From Desulfoluna spongiiphila (GTDB lineage: Bacteria > Desulfobacterota > Desulfobacteria > Desulfobacterales > Desulfolunaceae): a stretch of 64,000 nt of DNA. The DNA lies in the NCBI RefSeq assembly GCF_900101345.1, contig NZ_FMUX01000010.1, forward strand, positions 103,091 to 167,090. Reading direction: 5' to 3'. A program made the position numbers and the translations under genes. The notes under the pieces are model-generated. The model saw nothing but the letters and a program-made list of their open reading frames with translations, was not told where the DNA came from and did no database searches. This document shows positions 44,437 through 53,410 of the stretch, piece by piece (positions within the stretch are counted from its first letter, which is position 1; every line of letters begins with the position of its first letter).

Positions 44437-45556
44437 TCACCTGTCGATTTCCGGGATCACCAGGTCCAGGCTCCCCATGGCCGTCACCAGGTCCGAGAGG
44501 AGCATCCCTTTGCAGAGTTCGGGCAGGGGGCTCAAGTTGCTGTAGGAAGGCACCCTGACCTTGAGGCGATAGGGGGTATCGCTGCCGTCGCCCACGAGAT
44601 AGTACGAGAGGGAGCCCCGGGCGGCCTCCACCGTGAAATTGCAGGCACCGGCCGGGAGCTTCAGCTTTTTGGTTTTTTCCATGACGGGCCCGTCGGGTAA
44701 CCCGTTCAGGGCCTGTTCGATGATGCGAAGGCTCTGTTCGACTTCCCGGATCCTGACAATATACCGATCAAACGAGTCGCCGCAGTCTCCGGTGGGAACC
44801 TCAAAGTCAAAGCGATCGTAAATGGAGTACGGCTCGCTCTTGCGCACGTCGTAGGCAATGCCCGAACCTCGGAGCACGGGCCCCGTGACACCGTAGCGCA
44901 GCGCCATGCTCCGGTCGATGATGCCGATGCCCTTGGTCCGTTTCAAAAAGATGATGTTGTCGGTGACCAGTTTCCGGTACATGGGGAGCCGCGATCGCAT
45001 GCGGTCAATGAAGGCCCGGGTCCGTCGGATGAAGGTGTCGTCGATGTCCTTGGTCACCCCCCCCCACGCGAAGATAGCAGTAGGTCAGGCGAGAGCCCGT
45101 GATCTCTTCCAGGATATCGAGGATCTTCTCGCGGTCGTCGAAGGTGTACAAAATGGGGGTAAAGGCCCCCAGGTCCAGGACGTAAGCCCCGATGCCCACC
45201 AGGTGGCTGGCAATGCGGTTGAGCTCTGAGGTAATCACCCGCACGTACTCGGCCCGCTCGGGAACGGCAACCCCGCACATCCGCTCCAGCAGCCCCACAT
45301 ACCCGTGGTTGAAAAGAATCGCCCCCAGGTAATCCATGCGTCCGGTGTTGGGGTAAAAACCGTTGTAGGGGCGCCCTTCGGCCATTTTTTCGTGCATGCG
45401 GTGCCCGTACCCCAGAACCGGGTCCAGGGCCATGGCGTATTCGCCGTCCATCTCCAGCACCACACGCAGGACCCCGTGGGTGCTGGGGTGCTGGGGTCCC
45501 ATGTTGAGCAGGAACCGGTGCTTGGGACCGGCGATCTTTTCGAGCTTGGTTACCAT
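44437..45556 (-). pseudogene. nuoD: complex I subunit D (49 kDa), frameshifted by one base in a homopolymer
   Basis: The N-terminal part (about 166 residues from ATG 45556, with NMGPQHPSTHGVLRVVLEMDG and YVGLLERMCG) is NuoD up to LTYCYLRVGG. It then runs into an unrelated short tail. The rest, beginning VTKDIDDTFIRRTRAFIDRM and ending PELCKGMLLSDLVTAMGSLDLVIPEIDR, continues in another frame to 44437. The break lies exactly at nine consecutive Gs on the minus strand (45057-45065). Removing one restores a single 372-residue NuoD. It could be a sequencing error, phase-variable slippage or a real mutation. All neighbours are intact and the codon use looks functional. The ATG start has GGAG five bases upstream. 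Confidence 0.88.
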
Positions 45557-45616
45557 GGCTGCTCCATCTTGGTGTGGCGATTCACGCGGAGGGCTGCCCA
45601 TGCGCCGTGTGGCGGG

Positions 45617-46078
45617 CTACCCCCATCCGATGTCGTCTGTGGCTTTTCGCTTTGCTTCAGATTTAAGAAGGGGTTTCAGGTCTTTGTCCTCATCGCAGAG
45701 GATCAGGGGCACTAGGTTGTGGTGGCCGGAGAAAACGACACCGAAAAAATCCCGGGTTTCCCGTTCGTGCCAGTCCGCCCCCTGATAGATATCACTGATG
45801 GTGTCTACGGCCCCTGATGGGGGCAAAGGGGCCCTGGCGTTGATCCGGCAGGGGCCATCGTAGTGGGCGAACTGATAGATCACCTGAAGGGCGGGAGAGG
45901 CGTCCACGGCGGTGACGAAATCAATAAAGAAGCCTTCGTCCAGAAGCCACCCGGCAAAGGCCCGCACCTGGCCTGACTCAAGGGTCACCAGGACATGGAA
46001 CCCGGTCCCATGGGGATCTGAGGATTCTGCGGAAAATCCCGCCTCCGTCAGTGTCAACACCGCGTCACCTGCCTTCAC
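45617..46078 (-). CDS. nuoC: complex I subunit C (30 kDa)
   Basis: The product of about 153 residues is a NuoC-type subunit with FIDFVTAVDASPALQVIYQF, then VDTISDIYQGADWHERETRDFFGVVFSGH. These are typical 30-kDa subunit patterns that build part of the quinone-side connection to NuoD. It starts at GTG 46078 (GAGG six bases upstream). GTG 46090 is an alternative. NuoC and NuoD are separate here. Confidence 0.9.
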   Translation of the reverse strand: MKAGDAVLTLTEAGFSAESSDPHGTGFHVLVTLESGQVRAFAGWLLDEGFFIDFVTAVDASPALQVIYQFAHYDGPCRINARAPLPPSGAVDTISDIYQGADWHERETRDFFGVVFSGHHNLVPLILCDEDKDLKPLLKSEAKRKATDDIGWG

Positions 46079-46122
46079 GCTGCACCTCACAGATCGCGGC
46101 GCACCAACGGTGCGTCGCAGAT

Positions 46123-46701
46123 TCAGTCAATGGGATGAATTTTTGTCTCTTTCTTCATTTTCCGCTGGGGCCAGGGGTGCCGTTTTCCGGCGATCTTCTC
46201 CTGGAGTTTCAGGATCCCCTCGATGAGGGCCTCGGGTCGGGGGGGGCACCCCGGAATATAGATATCCACGGGAATCAGGGTATCCACCCCTTCAATGACG
46301 CTGTAGTTCTCTTCCACCTTGAAGGGGCCGCCGGAGATGGCGCAGTTGCCCATGGCAATGACCCATTTCGGGGCGGGCATCTGCTCATAGAGGGTCATAA
46401 GGGCCGGTGCCATCTTCTTGGTCACGGTGCCCGACACGATGAGCAGGTCGCACTGGCGGGCCGATGGCCGAAACACTTCGGCCCCGTAGCGGGCCATGTC
46501 CACCCGGGCCATGCCGGTGGCCATCATCTCGATGGCGCAGCAGGCCAGGCCGAAGGTCATGGGCCACAGAGAGTTGGCCTGGCAGACCTGGAGGACCTGT
46601 CGGGTCAAGGGGAAATTCAGGAGGCCTCCCCCCGCCACGGTATCGGCACCGGCGGCCGATTCATTCCGCAGGTATTGGGCGTAGCGTTCGATCTCTTTCA
46701 T
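46123..46701 (-). CDS. nuoB: complex I iron-sulfur subunit B (cluster N2)
   Basis: The 192-residue protein carries the N2 cluster ligands: a CC pair in [14 protein letters not shown] (about residues 54-56), a Cys in MGNCAISGG and the final Cys in [15 protein letters not shown]. It passes electrons to quinone. The C-terminal 30 residues are basic. ATG 46701 overlaps the nuoA stop. AAGAGGAAGG precedes it. Confidence 0.94.
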   Translation of the reverse strand: MKEIERYAQYLRNESAAGADTVAGGGLLNFPLTRQVLQVCQANSLWPMTFGLACCAIEMMATGMARVDMARYGAEVFRPSARQCDLLIVSGTVTKKMAPALMTLYEQMPAPKWVIAMGNCAISGGPFKVEENYSVIEGVDTLIPVDIYIPGCPPRPEALIEGILKLQEKIAGKRHPWPQRKMKKETKIHPID

Positions 46702-47087
46702 GCCTTCCTCTTCTCCCAGGTAAAGACCCCTTTGTTCCAGGCGTAGACCACGGCCAGGCTGAGAATCCCGATGAAGATAAAAAGCTCCACCGCACCGCGC
46801 ATGCCGGGCACCGAGTTGAACACCGTGGCCACGGGAAAGAGGTAGAGAACATCCACGTCAAAGGCCAGAAAGATCAGGGCGTAGAGGTAATAGGAGATGC
46901 CGAAACGGTAGTCCCACATCTGGTTGAAGGGTTCGATGCCGCACTCGTAGGTCTGGTGGGAACGTGCGGTGACGACGGTTACTGGACGGAGCATCCAGGC
47001 GATGACAAAGGGAAGGAAGGCGGTAATGAACCCGCCCAGGATGAAAAACATGACATAGATATAGTCCACAGCCAACGTCGATTCCAT
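46698..47087 (-). CDS. nuoA: complex I membrane subunit A
   Basis: The 129-residue protein has three TM helices and the NuoA pattern [35 protein letters not shown] (conserved Cys, Glu and Asp). It is the first gene of the reverse nuo locus. A GGAG site is seen eight bases upstream. No nuoE, nuoF or nuoG gene lies in the window, so the electron donor may be a ferredoxin or another partner rather than NADH. Confidence 0.93.
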   Translation of the reverse strand: MESTLAVDYIYVMFFILGGFITAFLPFVIAWMLRPVTVVTARSHQTYECGIEPFNQMWDYRFGISYYLYALIFLAFDVDVLYLFPVATVFNSVPGMRGAVELFIFIGILSLAVVYAWNKGVFTWEKRKA

Positions 47088-47260
47088 AAGCGTTTCTCCA
47101 TACCGTCTCGCGAACTTAGTTACATACCGACACGTAGGTCAACCAACCTCACGTGTCCGAACCTGTCGTTCATCGTCTACTTACGGGGCGAAGCGTTTCT
47201 GAAAAAAATCGGGTGGTCCCTTGCATCAAGGGCTAGGCATAGTCGGATAAATCTCTTTAA

Positions 47261-47289
47261 TGCTTAGTCCTGCGACAATAAGATGTCAA
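47261..47289 (-). promoter_or_regulatory. candidate sigma-70 promoter for the nuo locus
   Basis: On the minus strand a perfect TTGACA (47289-47284) is followed after 17 bases by TAAGCA (47266-47261). The -10 match is weak, so only the -35 box is strong. It lies about 175 bases upstream of the nuoA start. Confidence 0.35.
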
Positions 47290-47372
47290 GGCATTTCAGG
47301 AGATAAAACGTAGAAAAAAAAGAAGGGTTCCAAAGAATGATTCATGAGGAAAATGAAGGGAAAGGGCTTCCG

Positions 47373-47402
47373 GACCACGCCCCCCAAAGGGATGGCGTGG
47401 TT
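47373..47402 (-). terminator. hairpin directly after rluD
   Basis: ACCACGCC and GGCGTGGT form an eight-base stem around a loop of purines, just past the rluD stop at 47409. No long T-run follows, so it may be a terminator or an RNA-stabilising end. Confidence 0.4.
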
Positions 47403-47408
47403 CGGTCC

Positions 47409-48389
47409 TTACGGGGCCAGAAGGGAAACAACGGCTGAGAAATCTTCAGGCAGGGGGGCTGTCCACGTCATCCTCTGCCCCGTGCCCGGATGGCAAAGGG
47501 AGAGGGTATGGGCGTGGAGAAGCTGTCCGGAAAGTCCCCTGATGGCAGACCGTAAAGCCGCAACCTGGGGAAGGCCACGATCCGCCTTTCGACGTGTGTA
47601 CACCGGGTCTCCCACCACGGGGTGGCCGAGCCACTGGGTGTGCACGCGAATCTGATGGGTCCGGCCTGTTTTCAGGTCCACATCCAGCAGGCTGGCACCG
47701 GGGTACCGCTCCAGCACAGCATAATGGGTCTCCGAGGCTCGTCCCGTGGGGCTGTTGACCCCCATGCGCTTGCGATCCCTGGGGTCCCTGCCGATGGGCC
47801 GGTCGATGATGCCGCGGTCCTCGGGCACCTCCCCGTACACCAGGGCCCGGTACCGCTTGGTCACCTCTCGCTCCTTGAACTGGCGCGTCAACTCCAGGTG
47901 GGTTTTCTGGTTCAAGGCCACCACGAGAAGACCTGTGGTATCCTTGTCCAGGCGGTGGACAATGCCGGGACGGAGCTCGCCGCCGATCCCTTCCATGTGG
48001 GGGAAATGATGCAGCAGCGCGTTGACCAGGGTCCCGGATTCGTGGCCGGCGGCAGGGTGCACCACCAGACCTCGCTGCTTGTTGACCACCACCAGGTCCT
48101 CGTCGGCGTGGATAACCTCAAGGTCGATGGCTTCGGGTACAACGGTCAGGGGCTTGGTTTCAGGCACCACGACCCGCACGCACTCCCCATGGCGCACCTT
48201 GTGCTTGGGCTTGCTTGCCTCACCGTCCACGGTGACAAAACCGTTTTTGATAAACTGGGCGGACTGGCTGCGTGAAAGCACCAGCCCTTTGTCTGCCACA
48301 AACAGATCAAGGCGCCGTCCGTGATCTTCGGTGGATACCGTCACGGAACAGGCGCCTTGCTGATCCAAACTTTCGATAATGGTCGTCAA
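47409..48389 (-). CDS. rluD: RluA-family 23S rRNA pseudouridine synthase (RluD-like)
   Basis: The 326-residue protein has an N-terminal S4 domain (about 25-80, with LSRSQSAQFIKNGFVTVDG) and a pseudouridine synthase domain with PGIVHRLDKDTTGLLVVAL, which holds the catalytic Asp. SLLDVDLKTGRTHQIRVH and GDPVYTRR follow. It most resembles RluD, which modifies helix 69 of 23S rRNA. It starts seven bases after the carD stop, so the two are probably co-transcribed. Confidence 0.9.
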   Translation of the reverse strand: MTTIIESLDQQGACSVTVSTEDHGRRLDLFVADKGLVLSRSQSAQFIKNGFVTVDGEASKPKHKVRHGECVRVVVPETKPLTVVPEAIDLEVIHADEDLVVVNKQRGLVVHPAAGHESGTLVNALLHHFPHMEGIGGELRPGIVHRLDKDTTGLLVVALNQKTHLELTRQFKEREVTKRYRALVYGEVPEDRGIIDRPIGRDPRDRKRMGVNSPTGRASETHYAVLERYPGASLLDVDLKTGRTHQIRVHTQWLGHPVVGDPVYTRRKADRGLPQVAALRSAIRGLSGQLLHAHTLSLCHPGTGQRMTWTAPLPEDFSAVVSLLAP

Positions 48390-48395
48390 TGGATT

Positions 48396-48935
48396 TTATG
48401 TCAGCTCGGGTTGCGGTCCTGCCATCCCTTCATCACTGAACAGGGACTCGATTTCTTTCATCATGGACTTCTCGTCTGTCTGCTTGGCCATGCACAGCTC
48501 CTTCAACAGAAGGCTCTGGGCGGTGTCCAGGAGTTTGCGCTCCCCAAAGGAGAGGTCCTTGGTCAGTCTCAAAAGAAAAAGATCCCGGAAGACTTCGGCC
48601 ACGTCAAAAAGGGAGCCGGTTTTGATCTTTTCCATGTATTCGCGGTAGCGGCGGTTCCAGGCCTGATTATCAAAAGCGCACTCCCGCTTCTGGGTCATCA
48701 CTTCGTAGACCTTGGGGATCTCATTTTCCTTGATCACACGCCGGAGTCCCACAGACTCCACATTGGCGGTGGGGATCATGATCACCATGCCGTTTTCAAG
48801 AACTTTCATAATGTAAAAGGTCATATCCTCTCCACCGATCTCTTTGATTTCGATGGATTCGATACGTCCCACACCGTGTGCCGGATATACCGCGAGGTCA
48901 CCTACCTGAAACTCCAGATTATCTGTATGTCCCAT
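48396..48935 (-). CDS. carD: CarD/CdnL-family RNA polymerase-binding regulator
   Basis: The 179-residue protein has the CarD N-terminal RNAP-interaction domain (FQVGDLAVYPAHGVGRIESIE, Tudor-like) and the helical C-terminal part with CAFDNQAWNRRYREYMEKIKTGSLFDVAEVFRDLF. CarD proteins stabilise the open complex at housekeeping promoters. Length and layout are normal for the family. Nothing shows how it is regulated. Confidence 0.88.
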   Translation of the reverse strand: MGHTDNLEFQVGDLAVYPAHGVGRIESIEIKEIGGEDMTFYIMKVLENGMVIMIPTANVESVGLRRVIKENEIPKVYEVMTQKRECAFDNQAWNRRYREYMEKIKTGSLFDVAEVFRDLFLLRLTKDLSFGERKLLDTAQSLLLKELCMAKQTDEKSMMKEIESLFSDEGMAGPQPELT

Positions 48936-49497
48936 GTCCTCACCTGTTGCTGCTCAAACGACGGCATCAAGAGCTTAATTCGATGAATTTGAACAAAAGC
49001 TGTTGACAGAAGATTCGAATCGTCGTATGCAATCGTCGAGTCAAATAGTAAATTAGGATAAATGTAACTGGTAAATCGTCATCTCAAGAAATATATCACA
49101 CCACTGCGCCATTATCAATATCAAAGATATCATCTTCCCCAGCAACCCACTAAAATGAAGATGTTTTTCTTTCACCGATAAAGATAAGCGCTTCAACCCG
49201 ACGCCCTGCCCCGAGGGAGACGGCGTGTTTCTGCGTGGCCTGCCTGTCCCGGGTTCCCTGTGGGATCCCCATTCTTCCAGAAAAAATCAAAAAAATATAT
49301 GACATGGTGTCCTCACACCGGAGGGGTCCTGTTTTTGCTCGGCACCCATGCCTGCAATCACTCTCCACAGGCGACACCCTTACAACAAAAAGGGCCGCCT
49401 CCACCCGGGGGAGACAGCCCTTTGTTTCACAATCCGTACGGAAGGACCCGGCCTCACCTGGACGGCTGGACCCTTCTATAAGACAGCGAGATGCCCG
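48936..49497. other. intergenic region upstream of carD, contains one terminator
   Basis: About 560 bases. The carD-proximal part is AT-rich and probably holds its promoter, which I could not assign with confidence. A terminator for ppaC lies at 49386-49424. No gene is supported. Confidence 0.5.
49386..49424 (-). terminator. rho-independent terminator of ppaC
   Basis: On the minus strand AAAGGGC and GCCCTTT close a hairpin whose inner part pairs CTCC with GGAG. TTTTTGTTG follows. It lies about 75 bases after the ppaC stop. Confidence 0.7.
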
Positions 49498-50418
49498 TTA
49501 GGCAAACACTTTCTCCAGGTTGGGAACAACCTGCTTTTTACGGCTCAGAACGCCGTCAAGCCACATTTTGCAGTCAGCAGACTGACCATTGAAGGCTTTT
49601 TCGATGATGGCGGTGTCGTCGGAAGCAATAAGAAGCTCGGACCCCTCTTTCATGATGTCGGTGAGGAGAAGCAGCACGCTGTGGCGATCGCCTTCGGCCT
49701 TGAGTTCGTTGATGTCCTTGAGCAGGTCGGCTTTGATGTCATCAAAAATAGCCAGGTCCACAACCTCAAGCTGGCCCACGCCCACTTTTTTGCCGCCCAT
49801 GTTGAAATCTTTGTAGTCACGCTTGACCAGATCGCGGATGGGGGTACCGGCAACGGCGGACTTCACGTTAAACATCTCAACACCCAGGGCAACCACATCG
49901 TCGACGCCGGCAATGGCAGCAAGGGCCTCAACGGCTTTTTTGTCGGCGGGGGTGCAGGTGGGGGACTTGAAGATGACGGTGTCACTCAGGATGGCACACA
50001 GCAGGAGGCCGGCGATATCCTTGGGAACCTCAACGCCGCTTGCATCGAACATCTCTTTTACGATGGTTCCGGTACAGCCCACGGGACGGATCCAGCACTC
50101 GAGGGGCTCGCTTGTGGTGACGTCGCCGAGTTTGTGGTGATCCACGATGCCCAGTACTTTGGCGTCGCCCAGGTCATCGGGGCTCTGAGCCAGGTCGGAG
50201 TGGTCCACAAGGTAGACAGACTCACCGGCAAAGGAGGTCTTCACTTCAGGGGCAGCCACACCGAATTTTTCGAGAATAAAAGCAGTCTCGGGGTTGAGAT
50301 CGCCCTGAACGGCGGCCACGGTGTCTTCGCCCAGCTTGCTCTTCAGGTAAGCCAGGGCAATGGGGGAACAAACGGAATCTGAATCAGGAATCTTGTGACC
50401 AATTACATAAATACTCAT
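49498..50418 (-). CDS. ppaC: manganese-dependent inorganic pyrophosphatase (class C)
   Basis: The 306-residue protein belongs to the DHH family: it starts with IYVIGHKIPDSDSVCSPIALA (metal ligands His and Asp), has LGIVDHHKLGD (the DHH motif), and a C-terminal DHHA2 domain ending in LDGVLSRKKQVVPNLEKVF. It hydrolyses pyrophosphate, which pulls activation of sulfate and other reactions. It has an AAAGGA site and a strong own promoter region. Codon use looks like a highly expressed gene. Confidence 0.93.
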   Translation of the reverse strand: MSIYVIGHKIPDSDSVCSPIALAYLKSKLGEDTVAAVQGDLNPETAFILEKFGVAAPEVKTSFAGESVYLVDHSDLAQSPDDLGDAKVLGIVDHHKLGDVTTSEPLECWIRPVGCTGTIVKEMFDASGVEVPKDIAGLLLCAILSDTVIFKSPTCTPADKKAVEALAAIAGVDDVVALGVEMFNVKSAVAGTPIRDLVKRDYKDFNMGGKKVGVGQLEVVDLAIFDDIKADLLKDINELKAEGDRHSVLLLLTDIMKEGSELLIASDDTAIIEKAFNGQSADCKMWLDGVLSRKKQVVPNLEKVFA

Positions 50419-50456
50419 GATTTTTCCTTTCTCTTGTTAAACGTGTATCTTATATA

Positions 50457-50488
50457 GTTATATAGTCGAACCTTGGGTACACAAGGTT
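50457..50488 (-). promoter_or_regulatory. ppaC promoter with an inverted repeat over its -35 box
   Basis: On the minus strand TTGTGT (50484-50479) and TATAAC (50462-50457), 16 bases apart, form a candidate promoter. A perfect inverted repeat AACCTTG(6)CAAGGTT at 50469-50488 covers the -35 area. It could be an operator or, less likely, a weak terminator of the preceding ORF. Confidence 0.4.
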
Positions 50489-50900
50489 ATAAAATCACAG
50501 CAAGATACGTCCGGCGACCCACGCCGGACACCGGTTTCGGCAAAGCACACTCGCCCTTTAAAGGCTTCCGCCAAACCGACGCGCCACGGACGAAGCAACC
50601 CATCCACGACACCCATCGCACCAAAGCAAAAGGCAAATGCGGCCAAAAGCGCAGCACGGAGATCAAAGCACAATGTAAACAGATGAGAAAAAAAGGAAGT
50701 TCCGTGGCAAGGGCCGGGCCCGTGAAACGGAAAAAAGAACGATCAGCCCCGGAATCGATGGACAAAGCGGGAGCTGAGCTGTGGGCGGCACAAGGGCCAA
50801 CCCGAAAGAAACGGAGACTCCCACGTCCGGGAGCAAGGAGGATGAGGAGGGCAAGACCCGCGAGGCCCGCGTAAATACCCACCATTGGTAGATTTTCCAT
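50487..50900 (-). CDS. hypothetical small membrane protein downstream of pth
   Basis: ATG 50900 has an excellent GGAGG upstream and opens a frame of 137 codons on the same strand as pth, 38 bases after its stop. A hydrophobic N-terminal helix (residues 5-24) is clear, and a further hydrophobic part is seen around residues 70-100. No family is recognised. Other frames in this stretch also stay open for 60-70 codons, so coding status is uncertain. Confidence 0.35.
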   Translation of the reverse strand: MENLPMVGIYAGLAGLALLILLAPGRGSLRFFRVGPCAAHSSAPALSIDSGADRSFFRFTGPALATELPFFLICLHCALISVLRFWPHLPFALVRWVSWMGCFVRGASVWRKPLKGECALPKPVSGVGRRTYLAVIL

Positions 50901-50938
50901 TCGCCCCTCCATCAGTACTTGGATAAATCGAAAGCAGC

Positions 50939-51520
50939 CTATTTCACGCAGTTAAACGCATTCATCCCCATCTTTAATCCCCGGGAAAGAATGGTATCCA
51001 CCGCATCCGCTGACCGATCGATAAACGAATCCAGGGATGCTGCCTCCTCGGCGGAAAACCTGCCGAGAACCCAGTCACTCACCTCGATCCTCGGATCCGG
51101 TCTGCCGACGCCCATGCGGATTCGGGCAAACTCCCGATCCTTGAGGGTGTCGATGAGGGATCGGACACCGTTGTGGCCGCCGTGCCCGCCCTTTGCAACA
51201 ATTTTCATGCGCCCGTAAACCAGGTCGATCTCATCGTAAACGACGAGGATCTCACCGGGTTCGACGTCGAAATAATCGGCCAGCGCCCGAACCGGGCCAC
51301 CGCTCAAGTTCATAAAGGATTGGGGCTTGGCGAGAATCACCTCCCGTCCTTCATGACGCCCTTTGGCATACAGGGCGTTAAAACGAGATCGGGTTACCGA
51401 CATGCCGAGACGCTCTGCCAGGCGATCAATAACCCGAAATCCGATGTTGTGTCGTGTGTTCTCGTAGCGGGCACCCGGATTCCCGAGCCCCACCACCAGC
51501 CTGACCGAAGATTCACTCAT
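50939..51520 (-). CDS. pth: peptidyl-tRNA hydrolase
   Basis: The 193-residue protein has the Pth signatures GLGNPGARYENTRHNIGF (with catalytic His), KPQSFMNLSG and VVYDEIDLVYGRMKIVAKGGHGGHNGVRS. It recycles peptidyl-tRNA released during translation. It follows rplY in the usual prs-rplY-pth arrangement. Length is normal. Confidence 0.95.
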   Translation of the reverse strand: MSESSVRLVVGLGNPGARYENTRHNIGFRVIDRLAERLGMSVTRSRFNALYAKGRHEGREVILAKPQSFMNLSGGPVRALADYFDVEPGEILVVYDEIDLVYGRMKIVAKGGHGGHNGVRSLIDTLKDREFARIRMGVGRPDPRIEVSDWVLGRFSAEEAASLDSFIDRSADAVDTILSRGLKMGMNAFNCVK

Positions 51521-51688
51521 AATGATAACCAGCTACAAACCGAAAGCCTTTCCAGTCAAAGCCGTTGAATGGCTTTCGCCGTTCCGGCCGAGTGAAGGAG
51601 CCTTCAGTCCGGGGACGCACGCCCCTCTTGTTGTCAGGCGTTGGGAACAGCCATGGCGACCGCAGCCGCCATGGGCTGGGAAAAAGGC

Positions 51689-52294
51689 CTAGGCCTCTTC
51701 TTCCCCTTCTTCCCCTTCTTCTTCCTCACCCAGAGTCACACCCTTGGGAGGTACAACAGTGACAACGGTGAAGTTGACGTTGTGGGGGATTTCAATACCA
51801 TCCACCTTGATCTCATCCACGTGAATGGATTTGCCGATCTTCAGATCGGTGACATCCACCTTGATGGAGGTGGGGATGGAAAGGGGCAGACAGAGAACGT
51901 CGAGCTGACGACGAATCACCTGAAGGATACCGCCCATTTCAAGGCCGGCGGCTTTGCCGACGGTCTCAACGGGAGCAACGGCCTTGATTTTCTTATCAAG
52001 GGCCACCACCTGGAAATCCACGTGACGGAACTCACCGCGGGTGGGGTCGGTCTGCACATCCTTGATGATGGCAACCTTGGGCTCGGCATCGCCCACCTTC
52101 AGGTTAACGACAACCTGAATGGTCTCGCTCTGCTTGAAGGCCTCTTCCACGTCGGCAACAAGCACGTCCACAGCCACTGCGTCCATGTTGTCACCGTAAA
52201 CTACGGCAGGGACCCGGCCCTCGTTGCGGATAACGCGCGCAGCGTTTTTGCCTCTGGTTTCCCTTATATTTGTCTTAAGTTCGAAAAGTTCCAA
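51689..52294 (-). CDS. rplY: 50S ribosomal protein L25 / general stress protein Ctc
   Basis: The 201-residue protein is a long Ctc-type L25. The N-terminal 5S rRNA-binding domain (about 1-95) has RETRGKNAARVIRNEGRVPAVVYG, and a C-terminal beta-rich domain follows and ends in an acidic Glu-rich tail (EEEEGEEGEEEA). It lies between prs and pth, as in many bacteria. The start has AGGAGG upstream. Confidence 0.93.
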   Translation of the reverse strand: MELFELKTNIRETRGKNAARVIRNEGRVPAVVYGDNMDAVAVDVLVADVEEAFKQSETIQVVVNLKVGDAEPKVAIIKDVQTDPTRGEFRHVDFQVVALDKKIKAVAPVETVGKAAGLEMGGILQVIRRQLDVLCLPLSIPTSIKVDVTDLKIGKSIHVDEIKVDGIEIPHNVNFTVVTVVPPKGVTLGEEEEGEEGEEEA

Positions 52295-52339
52295 ATCGAT
52301 CCTCCTGAAGAACCTGCTTAATTTTTCAAATTGGTGTAA

Positions 52340-53281
52340 TTACACAAACAGCGTTGTAACCGAGTCACCCCGATGGCTTCGAATGATGGCCTCACCCACC
52401 AGCGGGGCGACGGAGAGGACCTTGATCTTGTCGCATGCCCTCGCCTCTTCACTCAAGGGGATGGTGTCTGTTGCCACAAGACTCTTCAATGCCGATTTCT
52501 CAATACGTTCCACGGCGGGTCCGGAGAGAACCGGATGCGTGCAGCATGCGTGAACTTCCTTGGCGCCCATCTCGCTGATGGCGTTGGATGCCTCCGTCAA
52601 CGTACCGGCAGTATCAACCATATCATCAAGGATAATCGCTGTCTTGCCTTCCACATCGCCGATAACCGCCATGGCCTTGGCCTCATTGGGCCGGTCACGA
52701 CGCTTGTCCACGATGGCCAGGCCACAGCCCAGACGCTTGGCAAAAGCACGGGCACGCTCCACCCCACCGGCATCGGGAGACACAATCACCAGGTCTTCCC
52801 CGGCAAAGTCTTCTCGGATGCGCTCAATGATGATGGGTGCGGCGTAGAGGTTGTCCACGGGGATATTGAAGAATCCCTGGATCTGGCCGGCATGGAGGTC
52901 CATGGTGATGATACGGCATGCACCGGAGTGGGTAAGAAGATCGGCAACCAGCTTGGCTGAAATCGGAACCCTAGGCGCCACCTTTTTATCCTGACGCGCA
53001 TAACCGAAGTAGGGAATGACGGCCGTGATGCGGGAGGCAGATGAACGGCGCATGGCGTCGATCATCAGGAGCAGTTCCATAAGGTTGTCGTTCACGGGAG
53101 AGCATGTGGACTGGATGAGATAGACATCCTTTTTCCGTACGTTCTCCTCAATTTCAATCTGGATCTCGCCGTCGCTGAAGCGATTCACCTTCGCGCTTCC
53201 AAGGTCCTTAAAAAGGTACTTGGACACCTTCTGGGCAAGCTCTTTATTGGAGTTCCCCGTAAATATGGAAAGATCGTTCAT
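52340..53281 (-). CDS. prs: ribose-phosphate pyrophosphokinase
   Basis: The 313-residue protein makes PRPP from ribose 5-phosphate and ATP. It has [15 protein letters not shown], the flexible-loop region with ARQDKK, the PRPP loop [18 protein letters not shown] with the DDMVDTAGT core, and the ADP-binding CTHPVLSG. Length is normal. It follows tRNA-Gln and ispE. Confidence 0.95.
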   Translation of the reverse strand: MNDLSIFTGNSNKELAQKVSKYLFKDLGSAKVNRFSDGEIQIEIEENVRKKDVYLIQSTCSPVNDNLMELLLMIDAMRRSSASRITAVIPYFGYARQDKKVAPRVPISAKLVADLLTHSGACRIITMDLHAGQIQGFFNIPVDNLYAAPIIIERIREDFAGEDLVIVSPDAGGVERARAFAKRLGCGLAIVDKRRDRPNEAKAMAVIGDVEGKTAIILDDMVDTAGTLTEASNAISEMGAKEVHACCTHPVLSGPAVERIEKSALKSLVATDTIPLSEEARACDKIKVLSVAPLVGEAIIRSHRGDSVTTLFV

Positions 53282-53324
53282 TCCATTCCCGTTTTCCCGG
53301 AAACACTGCCGGTATAAATAAATT

Positions 53325-53399
53325 TGGCAGGGGCGGCAGGATTCGAACCTGCGAATGCTGGAATCAAAATCCAGTGTCTTACCGCTTGACGACGCCCCT
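53325..53399 (-). tRNA. tRNA-Gln (anticodon TTG)
   Basis: The minus strand folds as a cloverleaf: acceptor AGGGGCG pairs with CGCCCCT, the anticodon stem CTGGA/TCCAG encloses TTTTGAT (anticodon TTG), and the T-arm is GCAGG TTCGAAT CCTGC. A G discriminator base and an encoded CCA end the gene. It lies between ispE and prs, a position seen in other bacteria. Confidence 0.95.
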
Positions 53400-53410
53400 G
53401 CAATGTATTT

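Larger units (their letters stand above)
47088..47408. other. leader region of the nuo locus and 3' side of rluD
   Basis: About 320 bases lie between rluD and nuoA. It contains the promoter candidate at 47261-47289 and the hairpin at 47373-47402. No gene is supported. Short frames have no binding site. Confidence 0.5.

Noticed and set aside
49003..49031. TTGACA and TATGCA 17 bases apart on the plus strand upstream of carD
   Set aside because: It points away from carD and there is no forward gene downstream for about 14 kb; probably chance.
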